Positions 6,712 to 13,130 of a stretch of DNA of 13,130 bases are shown piece after piece (positions within the stretch are counted from its first letter, which is position 1; each line of letters opens with the position of its first letter). Origin of the DNA: Acidobacteriota bacterium (GTDB lineage: Bacteria; Acidobacteriota; Terriglobia; Terriglobales; Acidobacteriaceae). Both the position numbers and the translations under genes were made by a program. The stretch spans positions 1-13,130 of the forward strand of contig JAJZDO010000970.1 of NCBI GenBank assembly GCA_021805955.1. Reading direction: 5' to 3'. The notes beneath the pieces are model-generated. The model did no database searches, was not told where the DNA came from, and saw only the letters and a list, made by a program, of their open reading frames with translations.

Positions 6712-7947
6712 ATGACATTGCCCAACCAAAGCGAACAACCCGATTACTCTTCGGCAGCGACCGCGTCAGAACCGAAGACAGATATGCTGACAATGCTCAT
6801 TCTGCTGGCGAAACGACAACGGTTTATTCTGTGGTTCACTCTGGGATTTGGGGCACTCACGACGATTCTGGTTTTTGTTCTTCCGCAACGATACAAGGCT
6901 GAGACGATGGTGCTGCCACCGGGGCAGAATTCATCCTCCGGATCGGCGATGCTGGCGCAACTGGGTGGTTCGGGCACACTGGCAACGCTGGCGGGAAGTA
7001 GCCTGGGCCTCAAGAGTCCTGTCGACATGTATGTTGCACTGCTGAAGAGCCACACCGTTGAGGATGCGCTGATCGACCGTTTCGGGCTGAAGGCGCGATA
7101 TCACGAGAAGAAGCTGACGGATGCACGCGGTGCACTTGAGCGGCGCTCGTCGATTGTGGCCGGCGCGAAGGATGGTCTGATTCGCATCGACGCATCAGAT
7201 CGCGATCCGAAGATGGCTGCAGATATCGCAAACGCCTACGTTGAAGAGTTTCGGAGTCTGTCGGCAAACCTGGCGATTACGGAAGCTTCACAGCGCCGGG
7301 CGTTCTTTCAGAACCAACTGCTTGAAGCAAAGCAGAATCTGACAAATGCTGAAAACAACATGATTGTGACCGAGCGTAAAACGGGCGTATTTTCGCTGGA
7401 CAGCCAAGCGCGGTCAATGATTGAGTCGGCCGCAATGTTGCAAGGGCAGGTGTCTGCGAAGGAAGTGGAATTACGGGCGATCAGCGCGTACGCGACAGAT
7501 GACAATCCGCAGGTGGGGCTGGTCAAGCAGGAGCTGGCAGAGCTGAAGCAGCAACTGGCGAAGTTGACAGCAGGGTCAAGCGATCCAAACTCTGAGATCA
7601 TCATTCCCAAGGGCAATATCCCACGAGTCGGCATGGAATATCTGAACAGCCTGCGGGACGTGCGTTATTGCGAGACGGTGGCCGAGCTGATCGCGAAAGA
7701 GTTCGAAGTAGCGAAGCTGGACGAGGCGCGGGAAGGTGCGATTATCCAGGTCGTGGATCCTGCGCGTCCACCCGACAAACGGGATTTTCCAAAGCGCGTC
7801 ATCACGATTGTATTCGGAGTGATTCTTGGATTTCTAGCTTCCTGCGGATGGGTGATTGCTGACGATCGGCTGCGCCAATTCCGTTCCAATCCGGAAGAGG
7901 CAGCACGGCTCAAAGAACTACGCGCCGCCTGGTCTGGCAAACAGTGA
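6712..7947 (+). CDS. Wzz-type polysaccharide co-polymerase (chain-length determinant)
   Basis: The 411-residue inner-membrane protein is predicted to set glycan chain length together with the Wzy polymerase. A cytoplasmic N-terminal tail leads to a first membrane helix (about 38-57, RFILWFTLGFGALTTILVFV) and then RYKAETMVLPP, the start of the Wzz domain. The periplasmic part has a DASDRDPKMAADIANAYVEE stretch and a long Gln/Glu/Ala-rich coiled-coil region. The GNVR-like end reads VVDPARPPDKRDFPKR, just before the second helix (about 363-382), the Pro-rich signature of the family. There is no cytoplasmic tyrosine-kinase domain, so a separate kinase or none is used. The ATG at 6712 is supported by GAGGAG nine bases upstream. 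It is the only intact plus-strand gene and converges with the acyltransferase gene 44 bp away. Its upstream region was separated from the divergent glycosyltransferase by the IS, which may have altered its expression. Confidence 0.88.
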   Translation: MTLPNQSEQPDYSSAATASEPKTDMLTMLILLAKRQRFILWFTLGFGALTTILVFVLPQRYKAETMVLPPGQNSSSGSAMLAQLGGSGTLATLAGSSLGLKSPVDMYVALLKSHTVEDALIDRFGLKARYHEKKLTDARGALERRSSIVAGAKDGLIRIDASDRDPKMAADIANAYVEEFRSLSANLAITEASQRRAFFQNQLLEAKQNLTNAENNMIVTERKTGVFSLDSQARSMIESAAMLQGQVSAKEVELRAISAYATDDNPQVGLVKQELAELKQQLAKLTAGSSDPNSEIIIPKGNIPRVGMEYLNSLRDVRYCETVAELIAKEFEVAKLDEAREGAIIQVVDPARPPDKRDFPKRVITIVFGVILGFLASCGWVIADDRLRQFRSNPEEAARLKELRAAWSGKQ

Positions 7948-7951
7948 TGTG

Positions 7952-7980
7952 ACCGGACTGCCGGTTGCGCAGGCATTTTT
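7952..7980. terminator. Possible weak terminator between convergent genes
   Basis: ACCGG (7952-7956) and CCGGT (7961-7965) form a 5-bp stem with a 4-base loop, and TTTTT follows at 7976-7980, ten bases later. The stem is short and the T-run is not adjacent, so this is a weak candidate for the end of wzz transcription. Confidence 0.3.
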
Positions 7981-7991
7981 GTTAGCATGGC

Positions 7992-8573
7992 CTACTCGTC
8001 GGCAGCGATGATGCGGTGTGTGGGTCGTTGTCCGGGCTTGAATCGCGAGCCTCGTTGACGGACTACGCGAGCTGGATTTCCGCAGACCACAGCCAACGGG
8101 GGAACATCGTGAGCTACAAGACTACAGGCTCCGATCACAGCGCCTCGGCCAATCCGCACGCCGGGAAGGATGACGACGTTGGCTCCGATCCAAACGTCAT
8201 CTTCAATGATGGCCGGGTTGCGCTCGCGATGTCCCTGGTGATGAATGGGAGTGTCAGGATCCTCAAACTCATGATTGACTGAGAAGATAGTGACGTTTTG
8301 CCCCATCAGGACGTGACTGCCGATCTTGATGTCGCGATTGATGTATGCGTTGAGACCGATTTCGGAGAAATCGCCGATTTCTATCTCCGCTCCTGAACCG
8401 AAATAAGCATTTTTCCGAATGACAACATCGCGACCGCATTGGAGGAAAATGCGCTTGACGAAGAATCGGCGCAGGCGATTGCCGAACTTGCCGCCGGGCA
8501 GTGGAGGCTGAGGAAGTTTGCAGGCTATAAGGTAGTAGAGGAAAAGGCTAAGGCGCTTGATGAACTTATGCAT
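7992..8573 (-). CDS. Left-handed beta-helix acyltransferase (hexapeptide family)
   Basis: The 193-residue product is predicted to O-acetylate a sugar of the repeat unit or its precursor, using acetyl-CoA in the cytoplasm. After a basic, partly hydrophobic N-terminus come hexapeptide repeats: [20 protein letters not shown] (about 50-69), [19 protein letters not shown], then [16 protein letters not shown] and [13 protein letters not shown]. The family's catalytic histidine is H101 in FSVNHEF, and the loop [15 protein letters not shown] is the usual end of WcaF/maltose-acetyltransferase-like enzymes. The ATG (8573-8571) shares one base with the TAA of the upstream polymerase gene (TAATG), so translation is probably coupled. 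The exact acceptor cannot be told. Confidence 0.87.
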   Translation of the reverse strand: MHKFIKRLSLFLYYLIACKLPQPPLPGGKFGNRLRRFFVKRIFLQCGRDVVIRKNAYFGSGAEIEIGDFSEIGLNAYINRDIKIGSHVLMGQNVTIFSVNHEFEDPDTPIHHQGHRERNPAIIEDDVWIGANVVILPGVRIGRGAVIGACSLVAHDVPPLAVVCGNPARVVRQRGSRFKPGQRPTHRIIAADE

Positions 8574-9763
8574 TACGAAACGCCCCTTGCGCTGAGATGA
8601 AGATTGACGGCTGTCTTTTCCAACGTGGAAACCACGGGCTGGAATGAGGCAGAAAAGGCGGCGAGCAGGCCCCAGGCGATCCAGCCACTGACATCATACT
8701 TGGGCAGGATGAACCAGTTGGCGATGTACATGAGAAGCCAGGCAAGCTGGAATTGCAGCGACTGACGACGTATGAATACGAATAAGAGCAGCCCTGCGGC
8801 AAAGACCGTGGCAGTTGCAATAATGCCGAGCGTAGAGGCGCATGCCGAGAACATCGAGTAGGTACTATCCAGCCAGAGATAGTCTGGATTCCAGATCGCG
8901 ATGAGCATGTGGATCTTGTTTCGCAGATCACCCGGATTGCCGGGCCACAGATAACTCTGCGAGTTCGCAAAGATGACGATATCGGGAATATTGCGCCATG
9001 AACCAACTGCCGAAGTAATGAGATAGGTAAAGTCGCCACCTGTGGAAAAAGCGCCGCTGACGCGCGAGGAGAGCGCGACGGCAAGAATGCCCGCGCCGGC
9101 GATACCGGAAAAAAAGAAGTAACGAAACTTGCTGACGAAAGCAGGCAAAAAGAAGAAGAGAACGATCGCTACGCTGAAGCTGCGCGTGAAATAAAGCGTG
9201 AGCAGTGCAATAAACATTCCCTCGCTCACCAGACGGCTCCTGTGCTTTCGGGCGAGGTTCGGCTCAGCAAGCCCCCAAAGCACCAAGGCCAGATAAAGCG
9301 CGAGCGGAGGAGCCAGAAGCGATGGTTCTGTCCGAAAGCCACTTCCGCGCCCATCGCCCAGCGATTGCATCGCTGGAAAAACATTGAGCCAGAAGTCCGG
9401 GTATAGCCCCTGCCACATGGCGAGGAGAAGCGAAAAAATCATGCACCCTCGCGCCAACCGATGCAGGGCGGGTTGACTTTGACTCTCAAGCCTGGCCCAT
9501 TGAAAAGCCTTGAGCGTGATGGCAAAAACGCTGACAATGCAGAAGAGGTTAAAGGCGAAATAGCCCAGAGCTTCGGAGCGCATGAGCGGGACAACGGTAA
9601 GCGATGCGAAGCCGAGTGGCGATGGGAACGCAAGAATCCAGAGCAGCAGGATAGCTACTTCGCGGACTGGATAATCGACAGGATAGAGCAGCGCGCAGGG
9701 GAAGAAGTTGACGAGGAAAGCCAGCACCAGGAAGACCATCTTGTAGCTTCTTGCGGATTTCAT
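8573..9763 (-). CDS. Wzy-like O-antigen/polysaccharide polymerase (O-antigen ligase superfamily)
   Basis: The 396-residue protein has about ten hydrophobic segments: for example about 9-28, 35-58, 65-85, 106-120, 150-165, 181-208, 217-231, 312-331, 338-353 and 358-372. A periplasmic loop with [15 protein letters not shown] lies between them. The stretch [17 protein letters not shown] (138-154) resembles the R/EPS loop motif of some Wzy and O-antigen ligase-like proteins. These features and the neighbouring Wzx, Wzz and acyltransferase genes support a role in polymerising lipid-linked repeats on the periplasmic face. Sequence similarity in this superfamily is low, and a ligase is the alternative. 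The ATG at 9763 has a GAGG 10-12 bases upstream. A 242-bp gap separates it from wzx on the same strand. Confidence 0.72.
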   Translation of the reverse strand: MKSARSYKMVFLVLAFLVNFFPCALLYPVDYPVREVAILLLWILAFPSPLGFASLTVVPLMRSEALGYFAFNLFCIVSVFAITLKAFQWARLESQSQPALHRLARGCMIFSLLLAMWQGLYPDFWLNVFPAMQSLGDGRGSGFRTEPSLLAPPLALYLALVLWGLAEPNLARKHRSRLVSEGMFIALLTLYFTRSFSVAIVLFFFLPAFVSKFRYFFFSGIAGAGILAVALSSRVSGAFSTGGDFTYLITSAVGSWRNIPDIVIFANSQSYLWPGNPGDLRNKIHMLIAIWNPDYLWLDSTYSMFSACASTLGIIATATVFAAGLLLFVFIRRQSLQFQLAWLLMYIANWFILPKYDVSGWIAWGLLAAFSASFQPVVSTLEKTAVNLHLSARGVS

Positions 9764-10005
9764 GAGTGGGAGCCTCGTTTAAATGTATTAGAGCATTTTC
9801 GCTCCCGGTGTTTCCAGCCAAAGCCTTCCACCGTCGCTCTTCTCAAGGAAATCCACACAAATATCTACCTGCCTGTTCAGACAAAAAGCGCAAATGCTTC
9901 AGAGTTGGGATCGACCGGATGGAGCAAGAGACAAGTACCAGGCTGAGTTTCCGACGGCTGTACAGAGAGTACGGAATAAGCAGTGTTGTGACGCGGAAAT
10001 AGCGC
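9764..10005. other. Intergenic region between wzx and the polymerase gene
   Basis: This is 242 bp on the leader side of the polymerase gene, unusually long inside an otherwise compact minus-strand run. No reading frame resembling a known protein was found on either strand. A GAGC/GCTC inverted repeat flanks GAAAAT about 30 bases before the polymerase start on the minus strand. No promoter of good score was found. Confidence 0.4.
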
Positions 10006-11418
10006 TCAGGCGGGAGCGATGGTAGAGCCTTCTATGGGTTCTATTCCAGGCTCCATGCCTGTGTGGTTGTGCCGATACAATTTGCGTCGGGCGTTGAAGA
10101 TAACCGTCGCAATAATTACCCCCAAAAGACCGTTGGATAAAAAATAGCTGACGGCAACGCCAAGCGCGCCTGTTTTACGCGCAGACAGCACAACACCAAT
10201 CGTAGTGAGGATGAAGACCGTGACAGCCTGCGGCATGAATGGTTCTGATTTGAAGCAGCGCAAATAGATCGCCATGCTTTGAACGGAGAAGGTACAGATC
10301 GCCGTGGCAAGAAGAAGAAGGAAGACCTGCGGCGGCTCGATGCGTGTGGCAAAGTGGGGAAACCAGCGATAAAGAACAAGGATTCCAAAGAGGCAGGCCA
10401 CTACGGCGAGAATCAGCATGACGATCGACTTGCGGAAGGTCTTGAAAAAGAGATGATCAAGTTCATTCAGTTTGCCGAGTTTGATGAGCTGTCCGAATGG
10501 GGTTGCTTTGGTCGAAATCCATGAAAGCATGAGGAGCGGCAGATAAGCAACAATGTTAATCGACATGCCCATCCGTCCGGCGGCAACAGGGCCCTGAGTC
10601 GCGAAGAGAATGGGTGTGAACATCTGCGTGATGAAGTAGGTGCAGAGCCAGCTCACAGCAAGCTTCCATTGAAATGGCCAGATTTCACGCCGCCATGACA
10701 CCGCATGAATGCCAGTGGGGAACCTGAGCAGCGCTGACAGCAACCCCTTGCGGCGAAAAAGAAAGACCACACCCACCACCACTACCGCGGAATTGACGGC
10801 GGCCGGCGCGTAGAGGCCATGTCCTGAAAGCATGGAAAGCCAGGATGCGGACAACACGGCTGACGCCTCTGCGAAGCGGACTTTTGCAATCTGCCGGATC
10901 TGTCCGCAACCGTCGAGAAATGCGTAGACCGGAGCGATCATGAAGCTGGCTGACGATGCGATCACAACCGCAACCCACGGCCCTCGCCATGCAACGTGAA
11001 CCGCGGTTTGTCCCTTATGGGTAAAAAAGTAGAAGCCGAGCGGAAGTAGAATTACGGCGATCGAGACTGAAGCGCGAAGATACCAGCGGATGGTGATCTG
11101 GAGAACCGACGCCAGACGCGCCAGCGCCTTGGAGTTGCCCGAAATGGAACCGTCGTTGGGCAGTACACAGAGGACGGATTCATGGGCTGCGTATTGCTGA
11201 ATAACAAAGGAGAATCCCAGTTCGAAGACGACCTGCAGAAGCACCAGGCTGAGCAGCGTGTAGTAGTAACCTTGTTCGGTCGGAGAGAGGAAGCGAACGA
11301 GAAGCAGCACACTTCCCACACTGCTGGCAATATTGCAGACGCGGGAAAGGACCGTGAAGGCAACGGCTCCGTCTAAACCCGCAGCGTGCCTGAATCGCGC
11401 CAGAAACGTTGCTATCAT
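10006..11418 (-). CDS. Wzx-like polysaccharide flippase (MOP superfamily)
   Basis: The 470-residue, strongly hydrophobic protein has about 12 predicted membrane segments, including AVAFTVLSRVCNIASSVGSV (about 19-38), LLLVRFLSPTEQGYYYTLLS, a long YLPLLMLSWISTKATPFGQL stretch and SIVMLILAVVACLFGILVLY. The N-terminal pattern, with a positively charged helix start and FLSPTEQGYY, fits oligosaccharide flippases of the polysaccharide_synt family. It would move undecaprenyl-linked repeat units from the cytoplasmic to the periplasmic leaflet for the polymerase. The ATG at 11418 is preceded by AGGGAG, four to five bases away. It is 113 bp downstream of the hddC-like gene on the same strand and probably in the same operon. 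The sugar specificity cannot be read. Confidence 0.82.
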   Translation of the reverse strand: MIATFLARFRHAAGLDGAVAFTVLSRVCNIASSVGSVLLLVRFLSPTEQGYYYTLLSLVLLQVVFELGFSFVIQQYAAHESVLCVLPNDGSISGNSKALARLASVLQITIRWYLRASVSIAVILLPLGFYFFTHKGQTAVHVAWRGPWVAVVIASSASFMIAPVYAFLDGCGQIRQIAKVRFAEASAVLSASWLSMLSGHGLYAPAAVNSAVVVVGVVFLFRRKGLLSALLRFPTGIHAVSWRREIWPFQWKLAVSWLCTYFITQMFTPILFATQGPVAAGRMGMSINIVAYLPLLMLSWISTKATPFGQLIKLGKLNELDHLFFKTFRKSIVMLILAVVACLFGILVLYRWFPHFATRIEPPQVFLLLLATAICTFSVQSMAIYLRCFKSEPFMPQAVTVFILTTIGVVLSARKTGALGVAVSYFLSNGLLGVIIATVIFNARRKLYRHNHTGMEPGIEPIEGSTIAPA

Positions 11419-11531
11419 TTCACTCCCTGAATGTTTATTACAGCCATCATGTGAACCACTTTGGCCGACTCTCTTCGGTTGGCAAGGTCCTGCGTCTGTT
11501 CCGGATCAAAATACAATGTGCGCCGCGCCGA

Positions 11532-12242
11532 TCAGCCCACATCCATTCTGGAATCCCGGCTGCACAACTCGATTTGAGCACGATCTAAATCCTCGGGCAA
11601 GCCAATATCCAGGAAGTAGCCTTTCGATTCGTAGACCGCATGGGGAAGATGCGCGAGATGAGGAAACAGAACGTCGTTCTCGAAGGAAAACTTGTTGGCC
11701 AGACCCTCAGGCCAAGGGAAGTCGCGGGTAACGGCATAAATACCGCCATTAATCCAACCCGGGCCATTGGAGCCTTTCTCCAGAAAACCCGTGATGCGAC
11801 CTTCGTCAATGTTCACTCCACCGTAACGACTGCGATCCTCGACCCAGGTAATCGCCATGGTGATCGTTGCCCGCTGTGCATTGTGAAAGTCCATGATCAC
11901 TCGATAGTCGGTCTCAAGCCACGTATCTCCATTGAGGATCAAAACCGACTCTGCGCGAGCATCAGCCAGGGCGCGACGAATCGCACCGCCGGTTCCAAGT
12001 GGGGAATCCTCCAGAACGTATGCAATCTCCATGCCACGCCATGCGGTCCCGAAGTAGCTGACGATAACGTTACTGAGATACCCGACTGAAAGCAGCACCC
12101 GGCTGATTCCCGAGTCCGCAAGCCGATCTAGAAGAATCGCCAAAAAAGGCTGACCGGCGATATCCGCCATGGGCTTTGGAACTCCGCTCAGGCGAGAGCG
12201 CAGACGTGTTCCCAAGCCACCTGCGAGGACGATTGCCTCCAC
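11532..12242 (-). CDS. hddC: Sugar-1-phosphate nucleotidyltransferase, HddC-like (heptose-1-P guanylyltransferase)
   Basis: The 236-residue protein is predicted to join D-glycero-alpha-D-manno-heptose 1-phosphate to GMP from GTP, the last step to GDP-heptose. It starts with IVLAGGLGTRLRSRLSGVPKPM (residues 4-25), the nucleotide-binding signature of NTP_transferase enzymes. The conserved PLGTGGAI (81-88) and LNGDTW (103-108, with the metal-binding Asp) follow. Further on are INGGIYAV (164-171), FSFENDVL (186-193) and GYFLDIGLPEDL (208-219), all as in HddC and related mannose-type enzymes. The start is GTG (12242-12240) with GGGGGT six bases upstream. It sits 29 bp downstream of gmhA on the same strand. 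The sugar assignment rests on the neighbours gmhA and hddA; by sequence alone it could be another COG1208-type nucleotidyltransferase. Confidence 0.85.
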   Translation of the reverse strand: MEAIVLAGGLGTRLRSRLSGVPKPMADIAGQPFLAILLDRLADSGISRVLLSVGYLSNVIVSYFGTAWRGMEIAYVLEDSPLGTGGAIRRALADARAESVLILNGDTWLETDYRVIMDFHNAQRATITMAITWVEDRSRYGGVNIDEGRITGFLEKGSNGPGWINGGIYAVTRDFPWPEGLANKFSFENDVLFPHLAHLPHAVYESKGYFLDIGLPEDLDRAQIELCSRDSRMDVG

Positions 12243-12271
12243 TGAACGACCCCCTGACGCCTCGTGGCGAT

Positions 12272-12862
12272 CTATGCGAAAAAGGCTTCGCCAAAGTAGT
12301 GGCGCTCTACGAGGCCACAGAGAATGTGCTCAATCATAAGATGAGCTTCCTGAATATTTTGCGTGACCGAGGAAGGCGCAATGATGATCGAGTCGCAAAG
12401 GTCTTTCATCTTCCCTCCCGACCCACCGGTAACTCCAATGGAGTAAACGCCCTGCGCGCGGCACCGCTCAAGTGCCCTGAGAATGTTCGGGGAATTCCCT
12501 GAGGTCGAGATCGCCAGGAATACATCTCCCGGCTTGCCGAGAGCCTCGATCTGACGAGAGAAGACATATTCATAGCCGTAGTCATTGCCAACCGCCGTCA
12601 GAATCGAAGAGTCCGTGGTCAACGCAACGGCATGAAGAGCGGGTCGGTCCTTGGTTAGGCGGCTGATGAACTCGGCGGCGAGATGCTGAGCATCCGCAGC
12701 GCTACCGCCGTTGCCGGCAGTCATCAGTTTTCCGCCCTCTCGCAGGCTATGCGCGATGCGTTCCGCCGCTGCGAGGATAGTCGATATAAGACTGTCATCC
12801 CGCAAAACGCCCTCGATCGTGCTCAGGGTACTCCGCATTTGCTGCTGGACAAACTCTTTCAT
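12272..12862 (-). CDS. gmhA: Phosphoheptose isomerase (sedoheptulose 7-phosphate isomerase)
   Basis: The 196-residue cytoplasmic enzyme is predicted to convert sedoheptulose 7-phosphate to D-glycero-D-manno-heptose 7-phosphate, the entry step of heptose biosynthesis. It has a SIS domain with TAGNGGSAADAQHLAAEF (48-65), LAISTSGNSPNILRAL (116-131) and GVTGGSGG (143-150). H60, E64, Q171 and H179 occupy the positions of the zinc ligands known in GmhA. The length matches the family. I chose the ATG at 12862, preceded by GGAG with six bases between. The same frame extends upstream to a TTG at 12892, which overlaps the stop of a partial frame from the right edge but has no better signal. The next gene on the strand is hddC, 29 bp on, so the two are likely one operon. 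Confidence 0.93.
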   Translation of the reverse strand: MKEFVQQQMRSTLSTIEGVLRDDSLISTILAAAERIAHSLREGGKLMTAGNGGSAADAQHLAAEFISRLTKDRPALHAVALTTDSSILTAVGNDYGYEYVFSRQIEALGKPGDVFLAISTSGNSPNILRALERCRAQGVYSIGVTGGSGGKMKDLCDSIIIAPSSVTQNIQEAHLMIEHILCGLVERHYFGEAFFA

Positions 12863-12888
12863 TGGATCTCCGTTGTTTTTTGCCGCAA

Positions 12889-13128
12889 TCAACCGAAGGC
12901 AGATGCTTTGCGTGCCGCCATCAGTATATCGGAAGGCAAAGAGCCGGAGCGTATTCGTTGGCCGCTGGACGACTCGGGGGCGAATGCGCCAGCTTGCTCC
13001 CGCATCCCACCGAATCCATTGCCGCGATGGAATGATTTCTCGCCCACTATCTTTCTCGCGTCATGGGGAGCGTCTCCTGGCCAATCCGGATGGACTGACA
13101 GAAGCCGCCGGAGATGCTGATAGGCCCT
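12889..13128 (-). CDS. Unassigned partial reading frame at the right edge
   Basis: On the minus strand, a frame entering from the window edge stays open for 79 codons to a TGA at 12891-12889. It starts RAYQHLRRLLSVHPDWPG and ends MAARKASAFG. I recognise no domain. Another minus frame (13047-13130, ending TERER-like at TAG 13049-13047) reads GPISISGGFCQSIRIGQE and then TLPMTRER. It is shorter but has a more protein-like start, so it could instead be the tail of the upstream gene. Only one of the two is likely real. If the longer one is real, its stop overlaps the optional TTG start of gmhA. Confidence 0.25.
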   Translation of the reverse strand, partial: RAYQHLRRLLSVHPDWPGDAPHDARKIVGEKSFHRGNGFGGMREQAGAFAPESSSGQRIRSGSLPSDILMAARKASAFG

Positions 13129-13130
13129 AA

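Noticed and set aside
7952..7980. A strong bidirectional terminator between wzz and the acyltransferase
   Set aside because: The stem is only 5 bp and the T-run is ten bases away; recorded only as a weak candidate.
9461..9946. 161-codon plus-strand reading frame
   Set aside because: It is antisense to the membrane polymerase gene and rich in charged residues, as expected from the complement of hydrophobic codons.
12683..13130. Two overlapping plus-strand frames over gmhA and its leader
   Set aside because: They are antisense to gmhA, which has clear SIS-domain motifs, and continue without domain features to the edge.
1..13130. CRISPR array, tRNA or rRNA genes, or phage-defence system
   Set aside because: No regularly spaced direct repeats, no tRNA cloverleaf, no rRNA segments and no recognised defence proteins were seen.

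Overview
The window looks like part of an extracellular or surface polysaccharide locus from a member of the Acidobacteriota (Terriglobia type). The taxonomic clue is the left-edge gene. It encodes the N-terminus of an outer-membrane receptor in which a carboxypeptidase-regulatory-like domain precedes a conserved 'LPLNKRDFSQLL' segment, an architecture that is very abundant in that phylum. An IPT/TIG-like gene scrap fits the same group. Base composition is moderate to slightly GC-rich. No rRNA, tRNA or CRISPR array was seen.

Layout, left to right. Positions 1-574 (minus) hold the start of the receptor, with a good sigma-70-type promoter at 624-652. Positions 575-1288 are a graveyard of gene fragments: an IPT/TIG scrap (plus), an IS630-type transposase N-terminus (minus), and a possible Phd/YefM-like scrap (minus, weak). 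From 1289 to 5132 (minus) lie a GT-B glycosyltransferase, a GHMP-family heptose-7-phosphate kinase (HddA), a 439-bp gap and a second GT-B glycosyltransferase. Positions 5256-6422 are a complete ISAs1-family element, with perfect 20-bp inverted repeats and a perfect 10-bp target duplication but a transposase broken by four lesions. Wzz-like chain-length regulator (6712-7947) is the only intact plus-strand gene. From 7992 to 12862 (minus) lie a hexapeptide acyltransferase, a Wzy/ligase-like membrane protein, a Wzx-like flippase, a sugar-1-phosphate nucleotidyltransferase of HddC type and a phosphoheptose isomerase (GmhA). In transcription order this block is gmhA, hddC, wzx, wzy, acyltransferase. 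The right edge carries only an ambiguous partial reading frame.

Taken together, GmhA (sedoheptulose-7-P isomerase), HddA (heptose-7-P kinase) and HddC (heptose-1-P guanylyltransferase) are three of the four enzymes for GDP-D-glycero-alpha-D-manno-heptose. The fourth, the GmhB phosphatase, is not in the window. The two glycosyltransferases, the acyltransferase, and the Wzx, Wzy and Wzz proteins would assemble, decorate, flip, polymerise and size a heptose-containing repeat-unit glycan. The initiating glycosyl-1-phosphate transferase and the export proteins (Wza/Wzc type) are not visible here. The most informative structural observation is the IS insertion in the intergenic region shared by the divergent glycosyltransferase and wzz genes, which also splits the locus. 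I did not find a clearly unprecedented system.
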